A DNA stretch of 64,000 nt from Paraburkholderia sp041321145 (GCF_041321145.1 NZ_JBGGWA010000013.1:1-64000), one strand, 5' to 3'. Shown: positions 9,458 through 19,879, counted from the first letter of the stretch. A program made the numbers and translations. Notes: generated by a model from the sequence alone, not told the origin.

Positions 9458-9634
9458 ATGGCAGTCTTCTCGAGCCCGCGCGCGGGCAGTCCACAGTACT
9501 GGGTCGCCGCGGACACGGACGAGGTTGCTTACCGGAGAATCGGGAAAGATGACCTGATCGCGTTGCTGGAAGCGACGATCGGCTGGCACAGGGAGCGTAC
9601 AACGCAGTATCCTCTCACCAAAATAAGGAGGTGA
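9458..9634 (+). CDS. Possible small protein upstream of the Ntn hydrolase
   Basis: This 58-codon frame starts at ATG 9458 and ends at TGA 9634, one base before the next ATG. The strong AAGGAGG site of the next gene lies inside its last codons. The product is basic and soluble, with a possible helix (DDLIALLEATIGWH). Tight coupling to the hydrolase suggests a real upstream gene, but the ribosome site of this frame is weak. Confidence 0.4.
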   Translation: MAVFSSPRAGSPQYWVAADTDEVAYRRIGKDDLIALLEATIGWHRERTTQYPLTKIRR

Positions 9635-9635
9635 T

Positions 9636-10715
9636 ATGCGCCATCCGTTTCGTTCGGTTCTACCCTGTTTCGTCGCCGCCGCGACACTCGTTGTCACTCC
9701 GGTGGCATCGTTCGCTTGCACGCGGATTGTCTATCTTGGTGACGACTACGACGTTATCACGGCCCGATCGATGGACTGGAAGCTCGACATTTCCACCAAT
9801 CTCTACATCCTGCCGCGCGGTATTGCCCGCACCGGCGAGGCCGGTCCGAACTCACTCAAATGGACCTCCCGATACGGCAGTGTTGTCGCTACCGGCTACG
9901 ACGTATCCACTACCGACGGTATGAACGAAAAGGGTCTCGCCGCGGAACTGCTCTGGCTGGTCGAATCGCAATATCCGGCTTTTGACAGGAACTCGAAACC
10001 GGGCCTCACCATCGCCGCCTGGGCGCAGTACGTGCTCGACAACTTCGCGACTGTCTCGGAAGCCATAGCCGCACTCGAAAAAGAGCCATTCACCATCGTC
10101 ACAGACAATGTCCCCGGAGAACAGCGCCTCGCCACACTGCACCTCGCCATGTCGGACGCCTCTGGCGATAGCGCGATTGTTGAGTACGTCGCCGGCAGGC
10201 AGGTTATCCACCACGGCCGGCAATATCAGGTCATGACCAACTCACCGACCTTTGACGAACAACTCGGCCTGAATGAATACTGGAAGAAGATCGGAGGCAC
10301 CATCTGGCTGCCTGGCACCAACCGCTCTGCCGACCGCTTTGCGCGCGCATCGTTCTACATTAACGCCATCCCCAAAAGCGAGGATCCCGCCGTCGCACTC
10401 GCCAGCGTCTTCAGCGTAATCCGGAACGTGTCCGTGCCTTTCGGAATCACCACCCCGGGTGAACCAAACATCTCATCCACCCGCTGGCGCACCGTCGCCG
10501 ACCATAAGCGCAAGCTCTACTTCTTCGAGTCGGCGCTCACCCCCAACACATTCTGGATCGACCTCAGGAAGGTCGATTTTTCCGCCGGTGCACCTGTCAA
10601 GCGTCTCAATCTCGGTAAGGATCAACGCAATACGTTCGAGGGCGAAGTCTCAAAGGACTTCCAGCCTGCACCACCGTTTCCTTTTCTGGGTATCGACGCC
10701 GGTAGGTCCCGCTGA
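9636..10715 (+). CDS. Choloylglycine hydrolase / penicillin V acylase family Ntn hydrolase, exported
   Basis: The 359-aa precursor has a classic signal peptide. The residue after cleavage is C28 (ASFA-C-TR), the N-terminal nucleophile of the linear amide C-N hydrolase family. D47 in SMDW, STTDGMNEKGL and the later MTNSP stretch match family active-site positions. It should act in the periplasm on amide bonds of bile-salt-like, penicillin V or N-acyl homoserine lactone substrates. An unusually perfect AAGGAGGTGAT ribosome site precedes ATG 9636. Confidence 0.88.
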   Translation: MRHPFRSVLPCFVAAATLVVTPVASFACTRIVYLGDDYDVITARSMDWKLDISTNLYILPRGIARTGEAGPNSLKWTSRYGSVVATGYDVSTTDGMNEKGLAAELLWLVESQYPAFDRNSKPGLTIAAWAQYVLDNFATVSEAIAALEKEPFTIVTDNVPGEQRLATLHLAMSDASGDSAIVEYVAGRQVIHHGRQYQVMTNSPTFDEQLGLNEYWKKIGGTIWLPGTNRSADRFARASFYINAIPKSEDPAVALASVFSVIRNVSVPFGITTPGEPNISSTRWRTVADHKRKLYFFESALTPNTFWIDLRKVDFSAGAPVKRLNLGKDQRNTFEGEVSKDFQPAPPFPFLGIDAGRSR

Positions 10716-11031
10716 CGCATAGCGTCCAATCTGCGCCATGCCGAGCCCGGCCGTATCTGCCTGCTTGGTTGAAGGTTAGTCGCGTGGAAGCGGTTGTTCA
10801 AATTGTTGCAACCAGAGGCTGGTTGGAGCCGGCGGCGGCCCTCAGGCGCACGCGGCTCCAGGCTGAAATTCTTCCCAATCATTCGCGGACGCTTTGCGGT
10901 GAAGGGTGCGCAATGGGGGACCTTCCACGGCGAGCAAGCGCGATGACGGAAGAATCTGCATCCATCCAGGGATGGTAGTGCACGGATGTTCTCCCTTGGT
11001 CTATCGTGACCTGACCAAGGGGGAGGCCGCG
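10716..11031. other. Non-coding gap after the Ntn hydrolase
   Basis: I see no gene or clear terminator. The open frames are short and lack ribosome sites. Confidence 0.4.
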
Positions 11032-11220
11032 ATGACCGAATGGGAAGTCACCCAATTATTGGGGTTGAGGTGCAGTGAAACCGAAATCCGGGTCGTGGAC
11101 CATCCGCGTCCTGACATCCGTCATCGTGCCCGCCTAACGTATCTTCGCGGCGTATCGATGGCGGATGTGTTCCATAATATAGGCGTGCAGGCCATCACCG
11201 GCAACGGCCAGCCGTTTTAG
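11032..11220 (+). CDS. Doubtful small ORF antisense to the KTSC gene
   Basis: A 62-codon frame with a good GGGAGG site before ATG 11032. Its last 87 nt lie antisense to the better-supported minus-strand gene. No family is recognised. It may be real or only an accident of the opposite coding strand. Confidence 0.25.
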   Translation: MTEWEVTQLLGLRCSETEIRVVDHPRPDIRHRARLTYLRGVSMADVFHNIGVQAITGNGQPF

Positions 11221-11361
11221 CTGCTCGACTTTTTCAGGTCCCGGCGTGAAGTAGTTGTACAGGTAGCCCGATCCATCCCGGAAATGCACCCGAATCGCTT
11301 CCCGGAAGAGTTCATATCCGACGACGGTGCATTTCCCGTTCGGCTCGCCATAGTACTCCAT
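11134..11361 (-). CDS. KTSC-domain-like small protein
   Basis: The 75-aa product contains YELFREAIRVHFRDGSGYLY followed by a PGPEKVEQLKRLA-type helix, close to the KTSC domain layout seen in small proteins linked to lysyl-tRNA synthetase or phage. ATG 11361 is chosen because AAGGGGTTATGC precedes it. It stands alone, convergent with the doubtful ORF on the other strand. Its role is unknown. Confidence 0.6.
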   Translation of the reverse strand: MEYYGEPNGKCTVVGYELFREAIRVHFRDGSGYLYNYFTPGPEKVEQLKRLAVAGDGLHAYIMEHIRHRYAAKIR

Positions 11362-12679
11362 GCATAACCCCTTCATATGATTAGCAACGCTTTCATACAC
11401 AACGACTGACAGCGTTGCCACGCGCGGCTGCAACGCATTTCAACATGCGCTTCCACCCCATCATTTACCACGCCCACCGAATACCAGCATTGCCCGTCAC
11501 CGTGCGTTGATGTTCACCGCCCAGACTGGTGATGTAGCTGACCGTCGGTATGTGAACAACAATACCTATCAAAATTCGGCACAACCCGCACCGAGGCAGT
11601 CGCCGTTGATTCGAATGCTGGCGCGGTCCTTCTTCATATACGCTTCTCGGACCTACTCCAAGCCGTATCAGGCAATCGCTGCCGCGTCGTCGCGCCCCTA
11701 AAGTGTGCTCGCCGGAAGGACCTGGGGCGGTCCCCCGTCGCCGTGTTTCGCCTCCATCGCGCTCTCCTGAACGACCACAGTGCGTCGAAATCGTAACATC
11801 CGCCTCTGGCGGGCATCGGCGAGCCCGACGCGCCACAGAAGACGGGTGTAGCAACAAAGGTCAAAACGTGATCTTGCCTGCCAACACTGCGACGCGAACC
11901 ACCACCGCGAGCACGATGGCGATCGAAACAATGCTGAGGACAATACTCTTGACATTCGCTTGCCTGGTTTGTGGCGCAGCGCAGCCGAAGCCGGTTAATA
12001 CCGTCTGACAACTCCGGAAGAAAAGTGGGAGCGTGGCTTCCGAATTGGCAGACGTCGGCCTGTGCATCATTGCAGTTGATTCCGCACGCGCCTGGCGAGC
12101 CTGTCGCCACGGATCAGCTACATGCATCCTAACGCGACCAGAAGCGGAAGAATGCAAGCCAGTCGAACCCACGCCTGCACGTTAGCAACAATGTTCATCT
12201 TTGGTCCCGTTTGCCGATCTGCCCCGCCTTACCGACCACATCCTGCGCGTCGCCCGGCTACGAGGCCGTGCCCCGTCATCGTCTGCGAATCATCCTGATA
12301 CGGGTACGGACGCCAGTCCGTTCAACAAGATCGCTTATGGATTGCAGCGCCTAAGCGCTTATCTTGGCTGTAACCGAAGTTTGCGCGGCTGGAATACACG
12401 CGCACAGAAAACCGGAGCGGGAATGCCCTGGCTGAGCGGATTCTGCCGGTCGGGAGAACCGGCAAAAGCAGAGGGCGGCAACTGCGCCAACCAACCTCAG
12501 CCTGCCGCGGTTTTGCGGCCGGTCAAGCTGACATTTGACCGTTATCGCGCCCGATGGTTGCCGATCACCCGGCTCCAGTTTTTCCGCCCATGCCAGGCGC
12601 AAACTGGGCGCCACCGTAAGGAAACCTTAAGAACCCACGTGTCAACCTCGTGCTGGAAAAAGGTCACATGGAGGCTGAT
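11362..12679. other. 1.3 kb without a confident gene
   Basis: Several open frames cross this stretch on both strands but none has a family match or good start. The only hint is a minus-strand tail near 11861-11955 encoding a hydrophobic helix (SIVLSIVSIAIVLAVVVR), which could be a small membrane peptide or the relic of one. Confidence 0.35.
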
Positions 12680-12982
12680 ATGCTGAAATTTATCGGAACC
12701 GGATTGGTTTGTGGGTTGTTGATTGCAAGTACTGGTGCTCACGCATTCAGCGGCGAGGAGCTCGCCAGGGACGCCAGGGTTGGCATCGCGCAGGCGCGCT
12801 CTATCGCACTCAAGGCACACCCCGGCAAAATCATCGACGAGGAGCTGGAAAAAGAAACGGGGGGCAGCGGGTTACGATATTCCTTCGTGATCCGCACGGG
12901 ACAGCTGAAGCAGGAGGTTGGCATCGACGCTCAGAGCGGAGCGGTTCTGGAAAATAAGACAGAGGGCCCGAATCCCGACTGA
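12680..12982 (+). CDS. PepSY-domain periplasmic protein
   Basis: The 100-aa precursor starts at ATG 12680 behind GGAGGCTGAT and has a signal peptide ending AHA. The mature part matches the PepSY pattern: ARVGIAQARSIALKAHPGKIIDEELEKE, then YSFVIRTG and VGIDAQSGAVLE. Such proteins are small periplasmic inhibitors or sensors. No partner gene is adjacent. Confidence 0.85.
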   Translation: MLKFIGTGLVCGLLIASTGAHAFSGEELARDARVGIAQARSIALKAHPGKIIDEELEKETGGSGLRYSFVIRTGQLKQEVGIDAQSGAVLENKTEGPNPD

Positions 12983-13430
12983 AGGCAGACCGTCATGGTC
13001 GAAGTTGCGTTTTGTCGGACGGCAAGCCCACACAGCTCGCGTGCAGACCAGCAGATGTTCAACACGCGAGCCACGGCAACGCGCTGTCAGCAGGTGCTCG
13101 CCGGCGTTTTGTTCAGCCTCACTCGCGAGGGTCCCTGCGGGCGACGCGATACCTGTCTGATGCAGCAGTATCCTGCACGACTTTTCGACGGACCAGGCAG
13201 GCAGCCACGACAGGATAGCCGACGCTCGCGAAGCCCGGGCACGGCGCGCCGTTGTCGACGGTGGCCGGCCGTCCCGCAAAGTCCCGCCGCCATCGACTAC
13301 TTCACGGATATGCCGGGACTGAGAGTCGAGACGGCCGAAAACACACGCGGCACGGGAATTGCGAACGAAGTGAGGCGGCGTCGAACCAGCCCGGTTGCAA
13401 CCAGCCGCTTTGCGTTCAGGGGAGACGGTC
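12983..13430. other. Intergenic stretch
   Basis: No supported gene. It probably holds the promoter of the following small exported protein. Confidence 0.35.
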
Positions 13431-13721
13431 ATGAGCATTGCCAGAAAGGGAGCGATGTTTTCGATGCTGATTTTGAGCTTTTCGAGTGCCGCGTATGCAA
13501 TGGGAGCCGGTGGCGGCGGTGAAGGCGGTGGGGCCGGGAGTGCGGGCCAGGGTGGCACCGGAATGGGAACGCCCAACGCGAGTGGCGCTACGGATACGAT
13601 GTCGGGCGCCTCCGGCGCGGACACGATGGGTCACCCTGGCAGCAAGTCGAAAAACCAGATGCAGAAAAAGGGAGGAATGGACTTGCCTGCTTCCAGCAGT
13701 GACACAAAGAAGACCTACTAG
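13431..13721 (+). CDS. Small exported glycine-rich protein
   Basis: A 96-aa precursor starts at ATG 13431 behind GGGGAGACGGTC and has a signal peptide ending AYA. The mature part is Gly/Ser/Thr-rich and low-complexity (GAGGGGEGGGAGSAGQGG), ending in a lysine-rich tail. It is likely secreted or periplasmic and unstructured. No catalytic motif is present. Confidence 0.6.
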   Translation: MSIARKGAMFSMLILSFSSAAYAMGAGGGGEGGGAGSAGQGGTGMGTPNASGATDTMSGASGADTMGHPGSKSKNQMQKKGGMDLPASSSDTKKTY

Positions 13722-14016
13722 AAAACCGGCGTCAGGTTCCTGTACCGGAGGCTGGAACTGAAGACTCCCGAAGGTGGAGGGGCTTGAATCCTGACTGTCG
13801 TACCCATCCGCGCGAACGTGCGATCTGCTCGCCCAGCGCCTTGGGGAAACCGGGGTGCCTGGCCCGCCATCGTCCCGCTCGGGTCCCTCGCGCATCGCCA
13901 TGGCGCTGGCGCCGTCCTCGAAGCACTGCGCTCATGCCACCGGGGTGGGCCACGGTGGCATAGACGCTAGAGGGACAGTATCCGTCTGCCCGGATCGGCT
14001 TGCCGGGAAGCGCGTT
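13722..14016. other. Intergenic stretch between convergent genes
   Basis: No gene seen. The flanking genes converge here. Confidence 0.35.
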
Positions 14017-14490
14017 TCAGTGTTCGCCCGGGCGAACCGCCGGGTCACCTTCCACGACCTCCCGGGTCGCTGACCAATACGGCTGCCGGTTGTAGTAGCT
14101 GTACGTTGACTCTGCCCACTTCGCATCTGCCATCGCCGGCCAGTGGTCCTTGTCGAAGCCGGGGTCATCCTTGAGGCGCTGCGCGGTAATGTCGACGAAG
14201 AAGCACTTCTCGTCCGTGTCGAGAGTCAGTGCACTCCAGGGGATGGCGTGCAGGTTCGAACCCATTCCCAGGAACCCACCCTCAGAAAGCACGGCATAGG
14301 CGATGCGGCCGTTCCGGACGTCCAGCATGATGTCTGAAATTTTCCCCACGTGTTCGCCATCGGAGGACATGACCCTGTTCCCGTCGAGCGTTGCTGCGGC
14401 CATGACGTCCGGCCCCGGTCCTTCGCCGACCCCACCGCCGACGATGTTCGCTCCGCCTTGAGCGCCACCTTGCGGGTTGATTGAGCCCAT
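14017..14490 (-). CDS. PRC-barrel domain protein
   Basis: The 157-aa protein starts at ATG 14490 behind AAGGAGGTGAAT. A Gly-rich N-terminus leads into a PRC barrel: DGEHVGKISDIMLDVRNGRIAYAV, then GGFLGMGSNLHAIPWSAL. The tail (DDPGFDKDHWP, then YWSATREV) is typical of stress-linked PRC proteins in soil Proteobacteria. No signal peptide is seen. It is a distant paralogue of the exported PRC protein at 23296. Confidence 0.85.
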   Translation of the reverse strand: MGSINPQGGAQGGANIVGGGVGEGPGPDVMAAATLDGNRVMSSDGEHVGKISDIMLDVRNGRIAYAVLSEGGFLGMGSNLHAIPWSALTLDTDEKCFFVDITAQRLKDDPGFDKDHWPAMADAKWAESTYSYYNRQPYWSATREVVEGDPAVRPGEH

Positions 14491-15253
14491 ATTCACCTCC
14501 TTCAATAAAGTTACAGCAGTGGCACGCAAGCGACGTACCCGGGCCGACGGAGGGTCAAGCGCCTCCCTTCTTTCCGGGAACACAGGAACGCCTTCCTTCA
14601 CAGCATGAATTCGACGGACTTTCTTTTTCCCGGCAACCGCGCAGGTGCAGAAAGGTCGGAGGGCCCGGATTGCCAGAATTGGCGGCGAGCTTCAGGACAG
14701 GAATTCTGGAAGTGATCGCAGGCACTGATTTGTGCACCGCGCATTGTGCGGTCCGTGCTTTTATCAAGCGCCATTTCGTTGCCACCCGGCGGCGATTTCA
14801 TTGCCAGATCCCGTCAGCTACTCTCGACCCCACAGCGCGCGCCCTGTGCTGCAATACCGCATCGCCGCGCGGTCTCACTCCACCTGTGGACGAGGCATCG
14901 GTTCTTCGCCGTTTTTTATTTCTCGCACTATGGCCGCGAACCTGACGAGGTTGACAGTCGATGCCTCGCGGTCGCTCTTCGGTGCGAAGTACCGCTCAAG
15001 CGCCGCCTCCTTGACGGCCGACAACCGCAACCCGCACGACTGGTTGCTCTGCAATCAACTTCCGGCTGTGTCCATCGGGCGGAAAGGACGCACCGGTTGC
15101 CGTCGTCGTGCCGAAAGTAGAACAAGGCGCACATTGCGGCACGCACGGGTCGCTCGGCCGGGAACACGTATTGCGCGCGTCGCGTGCACGACGGCGTGAA
15201 AAGAAGCCGCCGGGCGGGCAGTACGCCGATTGTCACGGTCATCAGGAGGCGGT
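14491..15253. other. 760 nt without a supported gene
   Basis: Divergent intergenic region between the PRC-barrel gene and the membrane protein gene. Open frames on both strands look like high-GC shadows. Confidence 0.4.
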
Positions 15254-15973
15254 ATGCGACTCTTAACAACACAGGACGGACTTCCCCGCGTTTCGTGGGG
15301 CGCCGTCATAGCGGGCGTGATTCTATCGCTCATCGTTTATCTGGTCCTAAGCGTGCTGGGCACGGCGATCGGCGCATCGTTACTGTCGCCGCTGTCGAGG
15401 CCCAATCCGCTGCACGGCTTCGGATTCGGCTCGGGCGTGTGGATCATCGTGACCACGGTCATCGCGGTGTTTGTCGGTTCGTATTTCGCGGGCCGCTGTG
15501 CGCCGGTACTGGGCTGGCTGCATGGTCTGCTCGCCTGGGCGGTGATGATTCTGGCCGTCGCGTACGGCATGACATCGATTATTGGCGGCGCCGTCAGTGT
15601 CGCGGGCAATGTCGCGTCTGCAGGGGCTGCGGTGGGTGCGACTGCGGGCAAACAGCCCGGCGGCGGCACGGTAACGGACCCTGTTGCGCAACAGGTGCAG
15701 GGCATGATCGCGTCGGCCGCCTCAGAAGTGTCCAGTCCGTCGGCCGCAGAGGACGCCCGTCAGGTCGGCGATACGGCAGCCCGGGACGTTGCGCGGGCAA
15801 GCTGGTTTTCATTCGCAGCGCTGATCGTCGGTGCGGTCATTGCGCTGGGGTCGGGAAGCCTCGGATTTCGTCATCAGCCGCCTTTCGAAGAAGGTGGGGG
15901 CGCTGCCCGAGACGACGCTGGGTTGAGCGGTACGGCGCCGCGTGGGACCCGAGCTTCGCGGCCTGTTCGTTGA
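15254..15973 (+). CDS. Multi-pass membrane protein
   Basis: Starting at ATG 15254 behind AGGAGGCGGT, the 239-aa protein has about four transmembrane segments: near residues 15-40, 55-75, 85-120, and a last one near 185-205. A Gly/Ala-rich loop lies before the last. The tail is charged and disordered. It matches a family of envelope-stress membrane proteins of unknown function found beside PRC-barrel genes. Confidence 0.75.
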   Translation: MRLLTTQDGLPRVSWGAVIAGVILSLIVYLVLSVLGTAIGASLLSPLSRPNPLHGFGFGSGVWIIVTTVIAVFVGSYFAGRCAPVLGWLHGLLAWAVMILAVAYGMTSIIGGAVSVAGNVASAGAAVGATAGKQPGGGTVTDPVAQQVQGMIASAASEVSSPSAAEDARQVGDTAARDVARASWFSFAALIVGAVIALGSGSLGFRHQPPFEEGGGAARDDAGLSGTAPRGTRASRPVR

Positions 15974-16284
15974 GCGGGTCAGGGTGCCGCCGGACGTGTG
16001 GGCTTCAGTGCAGGGTAAGTTCCAGCGAGAAACGTCGGGATTCAATGCGCGCTGAGCACGGGATGTCAACGTCGGCAGATCCGAGTTGACGACGGGCACT
16101 GTTTCCCCACCGTTGGGCGCGTGTATCATGGAAATCTCTCCAATGGGACGCGGTGCGACCCGGGTCCCATCAGTCCGACGTTGTCAGGCGATCGGTCGAA
16201 TGGGCAGAAATGCGGCGTACCCGGAGTGCGGAAGGTCGGGCACGGGACGACATCCTGTGCAAGGTCGGCAGTGGTTGAGAAAAC
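15974..16284. other. Intergenic stretch
   Basis: No gene or clear regulatory element recognised. Confidence 0.3.
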
Positions 16285-16941
16285 ATGGGCTCTCGAATGA
16301 ACTCCATACACCCCTCGGCTGGAATCGCGAAGCGGCTGGCCGCTCATCGGTCCCACGTGACGTTTGCCGCGATAACTCTGGTGCTGTCTGCGTGCGGAGG
16401 CGGTTCGGACGACAACTGTCTGAACAACGGCACCTGCTACACGGTCGGCGGCAGTCTTGCCGGGTTGCTGGCGAACAGTTCGGTTACCCTACAGAACAAT
16501 GGCGCCGATAATCTGGTGCTAAGCAACAATGGAGGATTTTCGTTTAACCACACGGTGGACGAGTCCCGCAACTTTACGGTCACGGTTCTAACGCAGCCCG
16601 TCGGACAGGCCTGCACCATCGACCACGCGGATGGCAGCGGATACGGTCCGTCCGACGAAAACGTTGATGTTAACTGCACGCCGAACAGCCATTCCCTGGG
16701 CGGCACGCTAAATGGTCTCGCGCCGGGGACGACAGTTACCCTGCAAAACAAAGGCGCAAATTCTCTCACTCTCGCAGCAAACGGCGGTTTCAGGTTTCCC
16801 ACGAATGTGAAATACGGTGATGCCTATTCGGTTATGGTTTCCGTCCAGCCGAGCCCGCCAACGCGGGCTTGCACGGTAACGAACGGCACCGGCACCGTCC
16901 CGGACAGCGATCTGTCGACCGTAATGGTGACCTGTCAATGA
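16285..16941 (+). CDS. Lipoprotein with two tandem beta repeats
   Basis: A signal sequence ends in LVLSAC, a lipobox. The mature part has two copies of an about 85-aa module: VGGSLAGLL.....VTLQNNGADNLVLSNNGGFSF, and LGGTLNGLAPGTTVTLQNKGANSLTL followed by NGGF. Each copy ends in a Cys-bearing strand (ACTIDH, ACTVTN). Repeats of this kind are common in outer-surface lipoproteins of Burkholderiaceae and may bind partners. ATG 16297 is an alternative start. Confidence 0.7.
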   Translation: MGSRMNSIHPSAGIAKRLAAHRSHVTFAAITLVLSACGGGSDDNCLNNGTCYTVGGSLAGLLANSSVTLQNNGADNLVLSNNGGFSFNHTVDESRNFTVTVLTQPVGQACTIDHADGSGYGPSDENVDVNCTPNSHSLGGTLNGLAPGTTVTLQNKGANSLTLAANGGFRFPTNVKYGDAYSVMVSVQPSPPTRACTVTNGTGTVPDSDLSTVMVTCQ

Positions 16942-17148
16942 CAGCCACGATCATGCAAGTACCCCGGTCATCCCGGTCCTGAAAAATACCTGTGTCGGGG
17001 CGCTTGATCGCTGACGCCAGAAAGCGGCTGTCACGACAACGTAATGCCGACTTCTGCCACTGTCATGCCAGGCGCCACATGCGGCGATGTGACGGTGCGA
17101 GCAAGGCGGTGTCTTCCGGCAACGGCGACGGTACCTGCCGCCCTGGGC

Positions 17149-17625
17149 TCAGCGGTTGCCCCGTGGGCGCACGCCAATCGCCGTGCAGACGGCTATGGCT
17201 ACTGCGTCAATCTTGCTGGCGGGGGGAACCGGCTGGAGTTCGCCAACGGGCTCGTGGAACTGCCGGAGCACGTTGCCTTGGGCGTCAAGGTATCTGCCGC
17301 CTGCGATGCCATACTGGTGGCTTGCGCAGTCCAGTACGAAAAGTGTCATGTCCGCCGCATACTGCGTCCCGACCGCTCCCTGTGGCGACGCATAGAACGT
17401 CTTGGTCCAGACCTTGACCAGTCCATGCGATTCCTGCTGCAGCGATTCCGCGTCCACGAAAACCTGAACATCGGGGCTCGCGGCGACCGGCACCCACGCC
17501 GCGCCTGCCGCCACGTTCAGTGACGCGACGACCATCGTAATGAAAGGCACGAGCCGTCGACTAACTAGCCCGCCGACTCCAGATGCGGCAGTCGTCCAGG
17601 TTCGCCCGGTAGCGCATTGCGTCAT
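17149..17625 (-). CDS. Exported protein, surface-adhesin E-like domain
   Basis: The 158-aa precursor has a hydrophobic export segment (LVPFITMVVASLNVAAGA) followed by a small beta domain. The mature part WVPVAASPDVQVFVDAESL, then VWTKTFY and LFVLDCASHQYGIAGGRY, fits the SAE/CNP1-like family of periplasmic proteins. ATG 17625 follows GGGAACTTATC. It is a single gene, downstream of and parallel to the beta-propeller lipoprotein gene. Confidence 0.65.
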   Translation of the reverse strand: MTQCATGRTWTTAASGVGGLVSRRLVPFITMVVASLNVAAGAAWVPVAASPDVQVFVDAESLQQESHGLVKVWTKTFYASPQGAVGTQYAADMTLFVLDCASHQYGIAGGRYLDAQGNVLRQFHEPVGELQPVPPASKIDAVAIAVCTAIGVRPRGNR

Positions 17626-17884
17626 GATAAGTTCCCGATGTGTATCCAGCCGGAAGCGGTCCCGGGGACGGTCGGCAAGACCGGTCTCACAGGGCGTCTC
17701 TGAGTACGATAACGGACAGGACCGGGGCGCCGTTGCGCACTTCGCGCACTTCACGCATTCGCGGACCGGCGGTCGCTGGTTCACAACACCGTCGCCACCG
17801 GGCGCCGTCAGGATGCATGTGCCTGAACGGTCCGACGGGCGCCGCGATCCGCCAACAGCCCGCTGTCACGACCATCCGCCGGTT

Positions 17885-19624
17885 TCAGTGCAACAGCCCA
17901 AATACCGCAACGCCATTCGTCGCGCCGACATACACATGACCGTGCGCGATCATCGGCGTGATGAACTTGTTGCCCGCGCCGAACGCGTCGCGCGCACCGG
18001 ACTGCGTACTGTCGTACAGCTCCCGACCGAGATCGCCCGCGTCAAAGGCATGCAGGCCGCCCGTCGGCCCGTTCTGCGCCGCCCAGACGATGCCGTTCGT
18101 CGTTCCGCTGGCCGAGATGCTCGGCGTCGCGCCGGGGTAGGGGAATGTGCCGGGACTATGCGACGACGGCGTCGTCGCGAGCCGTGCGGCGCTCAGGGGA
18201 AAGGCCTTCAGACTGTCGCCAACCGCGCCGAAGTAGACGACGTTGTTGTAGTACGCCGGCATGCCAAACTCGCCCCCGGGCAACTGGCCATCGACTTCCT
18301 GCCAGATCAGGTTCGCACTGGCGTTGAACCTGCCCATCGCATCGCGATTGACCACATAGATCTTCGAGTCCTTGCCGGCACCCAGCGCCAGATGGCGGAT
18401 CGCGCCGCTCGCATCGGTCAGGTCCGGCAACACCAGTGCGCCGCCGGAACCCAGGTCCGCATCCTGCGCGGACTGGGCAATCGTGTCGAAGGTCGCGAAG
18501 TAGTCGGCCACCGCAAGCCGCGGCGACGTCGACAGCCTGAGGAACGCGTTGCCGTAGTCGCCGTTCACCGGGAAGCCCTGCGGGTTCAGCGTCGGGTCGA
18601 AGGTGCCGTTTGCGTCGAGCAGGTAGAGCGAGGTGCCATCCGACGCCATGCCGGCGCCGCTCATCCAGATAGAGCCTTCGCTGCCGTTGGGCGTCAGGTT
18701 CAGTGCGCCCGTCTGCGTCAGCGTCCGGGCGTCGTAGGCCATCACCCAGCCGCCATAAGTCCCCTGATCACAGTGTGAAGTCCAGCCGAGATAGACGTTG
18801 CCATTGACGAGCGCCAGTGCCTGCCGCTCCGCGTACTGCTGCGGGTCGAAGACAGTGACACCGCCGGTGCCGGGATAGGTCGCCGCGATCTCCGTCGGGC
18901 CGCCCAGCATCTCGGCACCCGTAGCGAGGTCGACCGCGTGTAGCCGCTGATGGATGCCGCCGCCCGCATCCTTGCTCATTGCGACCGCGTAGAGCACGCC
19001 GTTCGCGCCGCGGGCGCGATCGATGACGGGCGTGGCGGTAATGCCGATCTCCGGTGTGATCTGCCCGCAGTGCCGGTCGTCGCTCGTCGTTTCGCCGGCG
19101 CCGCGCAGGGAGCGTTGCCATAGCTGCGCGCTGGTGTCTGCGTCGAACGCGTAGACGCTGCCATGTTCGCTGACGACATAAACGACATTGTGGGCCACCC
19201 CGCCTATGCTGAGGTTGCTGACGTACAGCGGCTGCGCATCGACCTTGCCGTCTGCCGGCAGGAACGCGATCCTGCCGAAGCCTGACGCGTTGACATTGGC
19301 CGGCGTGAGGGAAGTTTCGACAAGGTACTGGCCGGTGCGCGCGAGATCATTGTGGTAGGTCAGTACATCGGTCGATGCGGCGGGATTACCGGAACTGCTG
19401 CCGGTACCGGAACCTCCGCCTCCAGAACCTCCGGTGCCACCGCCCGAACTTCCCGCACCTCCGGTGCCACCTCCCCCGGTTGTTCCCGCATCGACTGTCG
19501 CTCCGCCGCCACCGCTGCACGACACACACGCGGCCGCAAGCAGGGTGAGCAACACGCGCGGCAACCGGGACTCGATGCGGGAGTCGCCCCTGCCGCGACT
19601 GCCGGAATGTTCGATGCGATCCAT
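17885..19624 (-). CDS. PQQ-like beta-propeller lipoprotein
   Basis: The 579-aa precursor has a lipobox-type end (LLAAACVSC) and a long Gly/Ser/Thr linker at about 40-85. A propeller follows with repeated strands such as VVYVVSEHGSVYAFDADTSA, QRLHAVDLATGAE and GHVYVGATNGVAVFGL, the last blade. It resembles pyrrolo-quinoline-quinone-like repeat proteins but I see no cofactor-binding set, so an assembly or binding role is more likely than dehydrogenase activity. ATG 19624 follows CCGGAGGTTCAC. Confidence 0.8.
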   Translation of the reverse strand: MDRIEHSGSRGRGDSRIESRLPRVLLTLLAAACVSCSGGGGATVDAGTTGGGGTGGAGSSGGGTGGSGGGGSGTGSSSGNPAASTDVLTYHNDLARTGQYLVETSLTPANVNASGFGRIAFLPADGKVDAQPLYVSNLSIGGVAHNVVYVVSEHGSVYAFDADTSAQLWQRSLRGAGETTSDDRHCGQITPEIGITATPVIDRARGANGVLYAVAMSKDAGGGIHQRLHAVDLATGAEMLGGPTEIAATYPGTGGVTVFDPQQYAERQALALVNGNVYLGWTSHCDQGTYGGWVMAYDARTLTQTGALNLTPNGSEGSIWMSGAGMASDGTSLYLLDANGTFDPTLNPQGFPVNGDYGNAFLRLSTSPRLAVADYFATFDTIAQSAQDADLGSGGALVLPDLTDASGAIRHLALGAGKDSKIYVVNRDAMGRFNASANLIWQEVDGQLPGGEFGMPAYYNNVVYFGAVGDSLKAFPLSAARLATTPSSHSPGTFPYPGATPSISASGTTNGIVWAAQNGPTGGLHAFDAGDLGRELYDSTQSGARDAFGAGNKFITPMIAHGHVYVGATNGVAVFGLLH

Positions 19625-19879
19625 GTGAACCTCCGGGGATCGGTTGCGTAGGCGGCGGCCACAACGTTGCCCGACCGGCGCAGTTGATCCGCGTAACCAC
19701 ACCGTTCTTGCAGCAAATCTCACGCCCGGAATAGACATTTGCAGCCGACCGAAGGCGACCGGCGACGTGAGGCGGGTCCTGGTCTATTGTCTTGGTGTGT
19801 CCTGCTCTACATGGACTGGCAGACGAACAACCAGTAAGGCATTCGCGTCGATGCCGCGCTGCCGGGAAACGGTCCCGCG

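Noticed and set aside
17540..18778. 412-aa open frame on the + strand
   Set aside because: Arg/His-rich shadow opposite the beta-propeller lipoprotein and the SAE-like gene.
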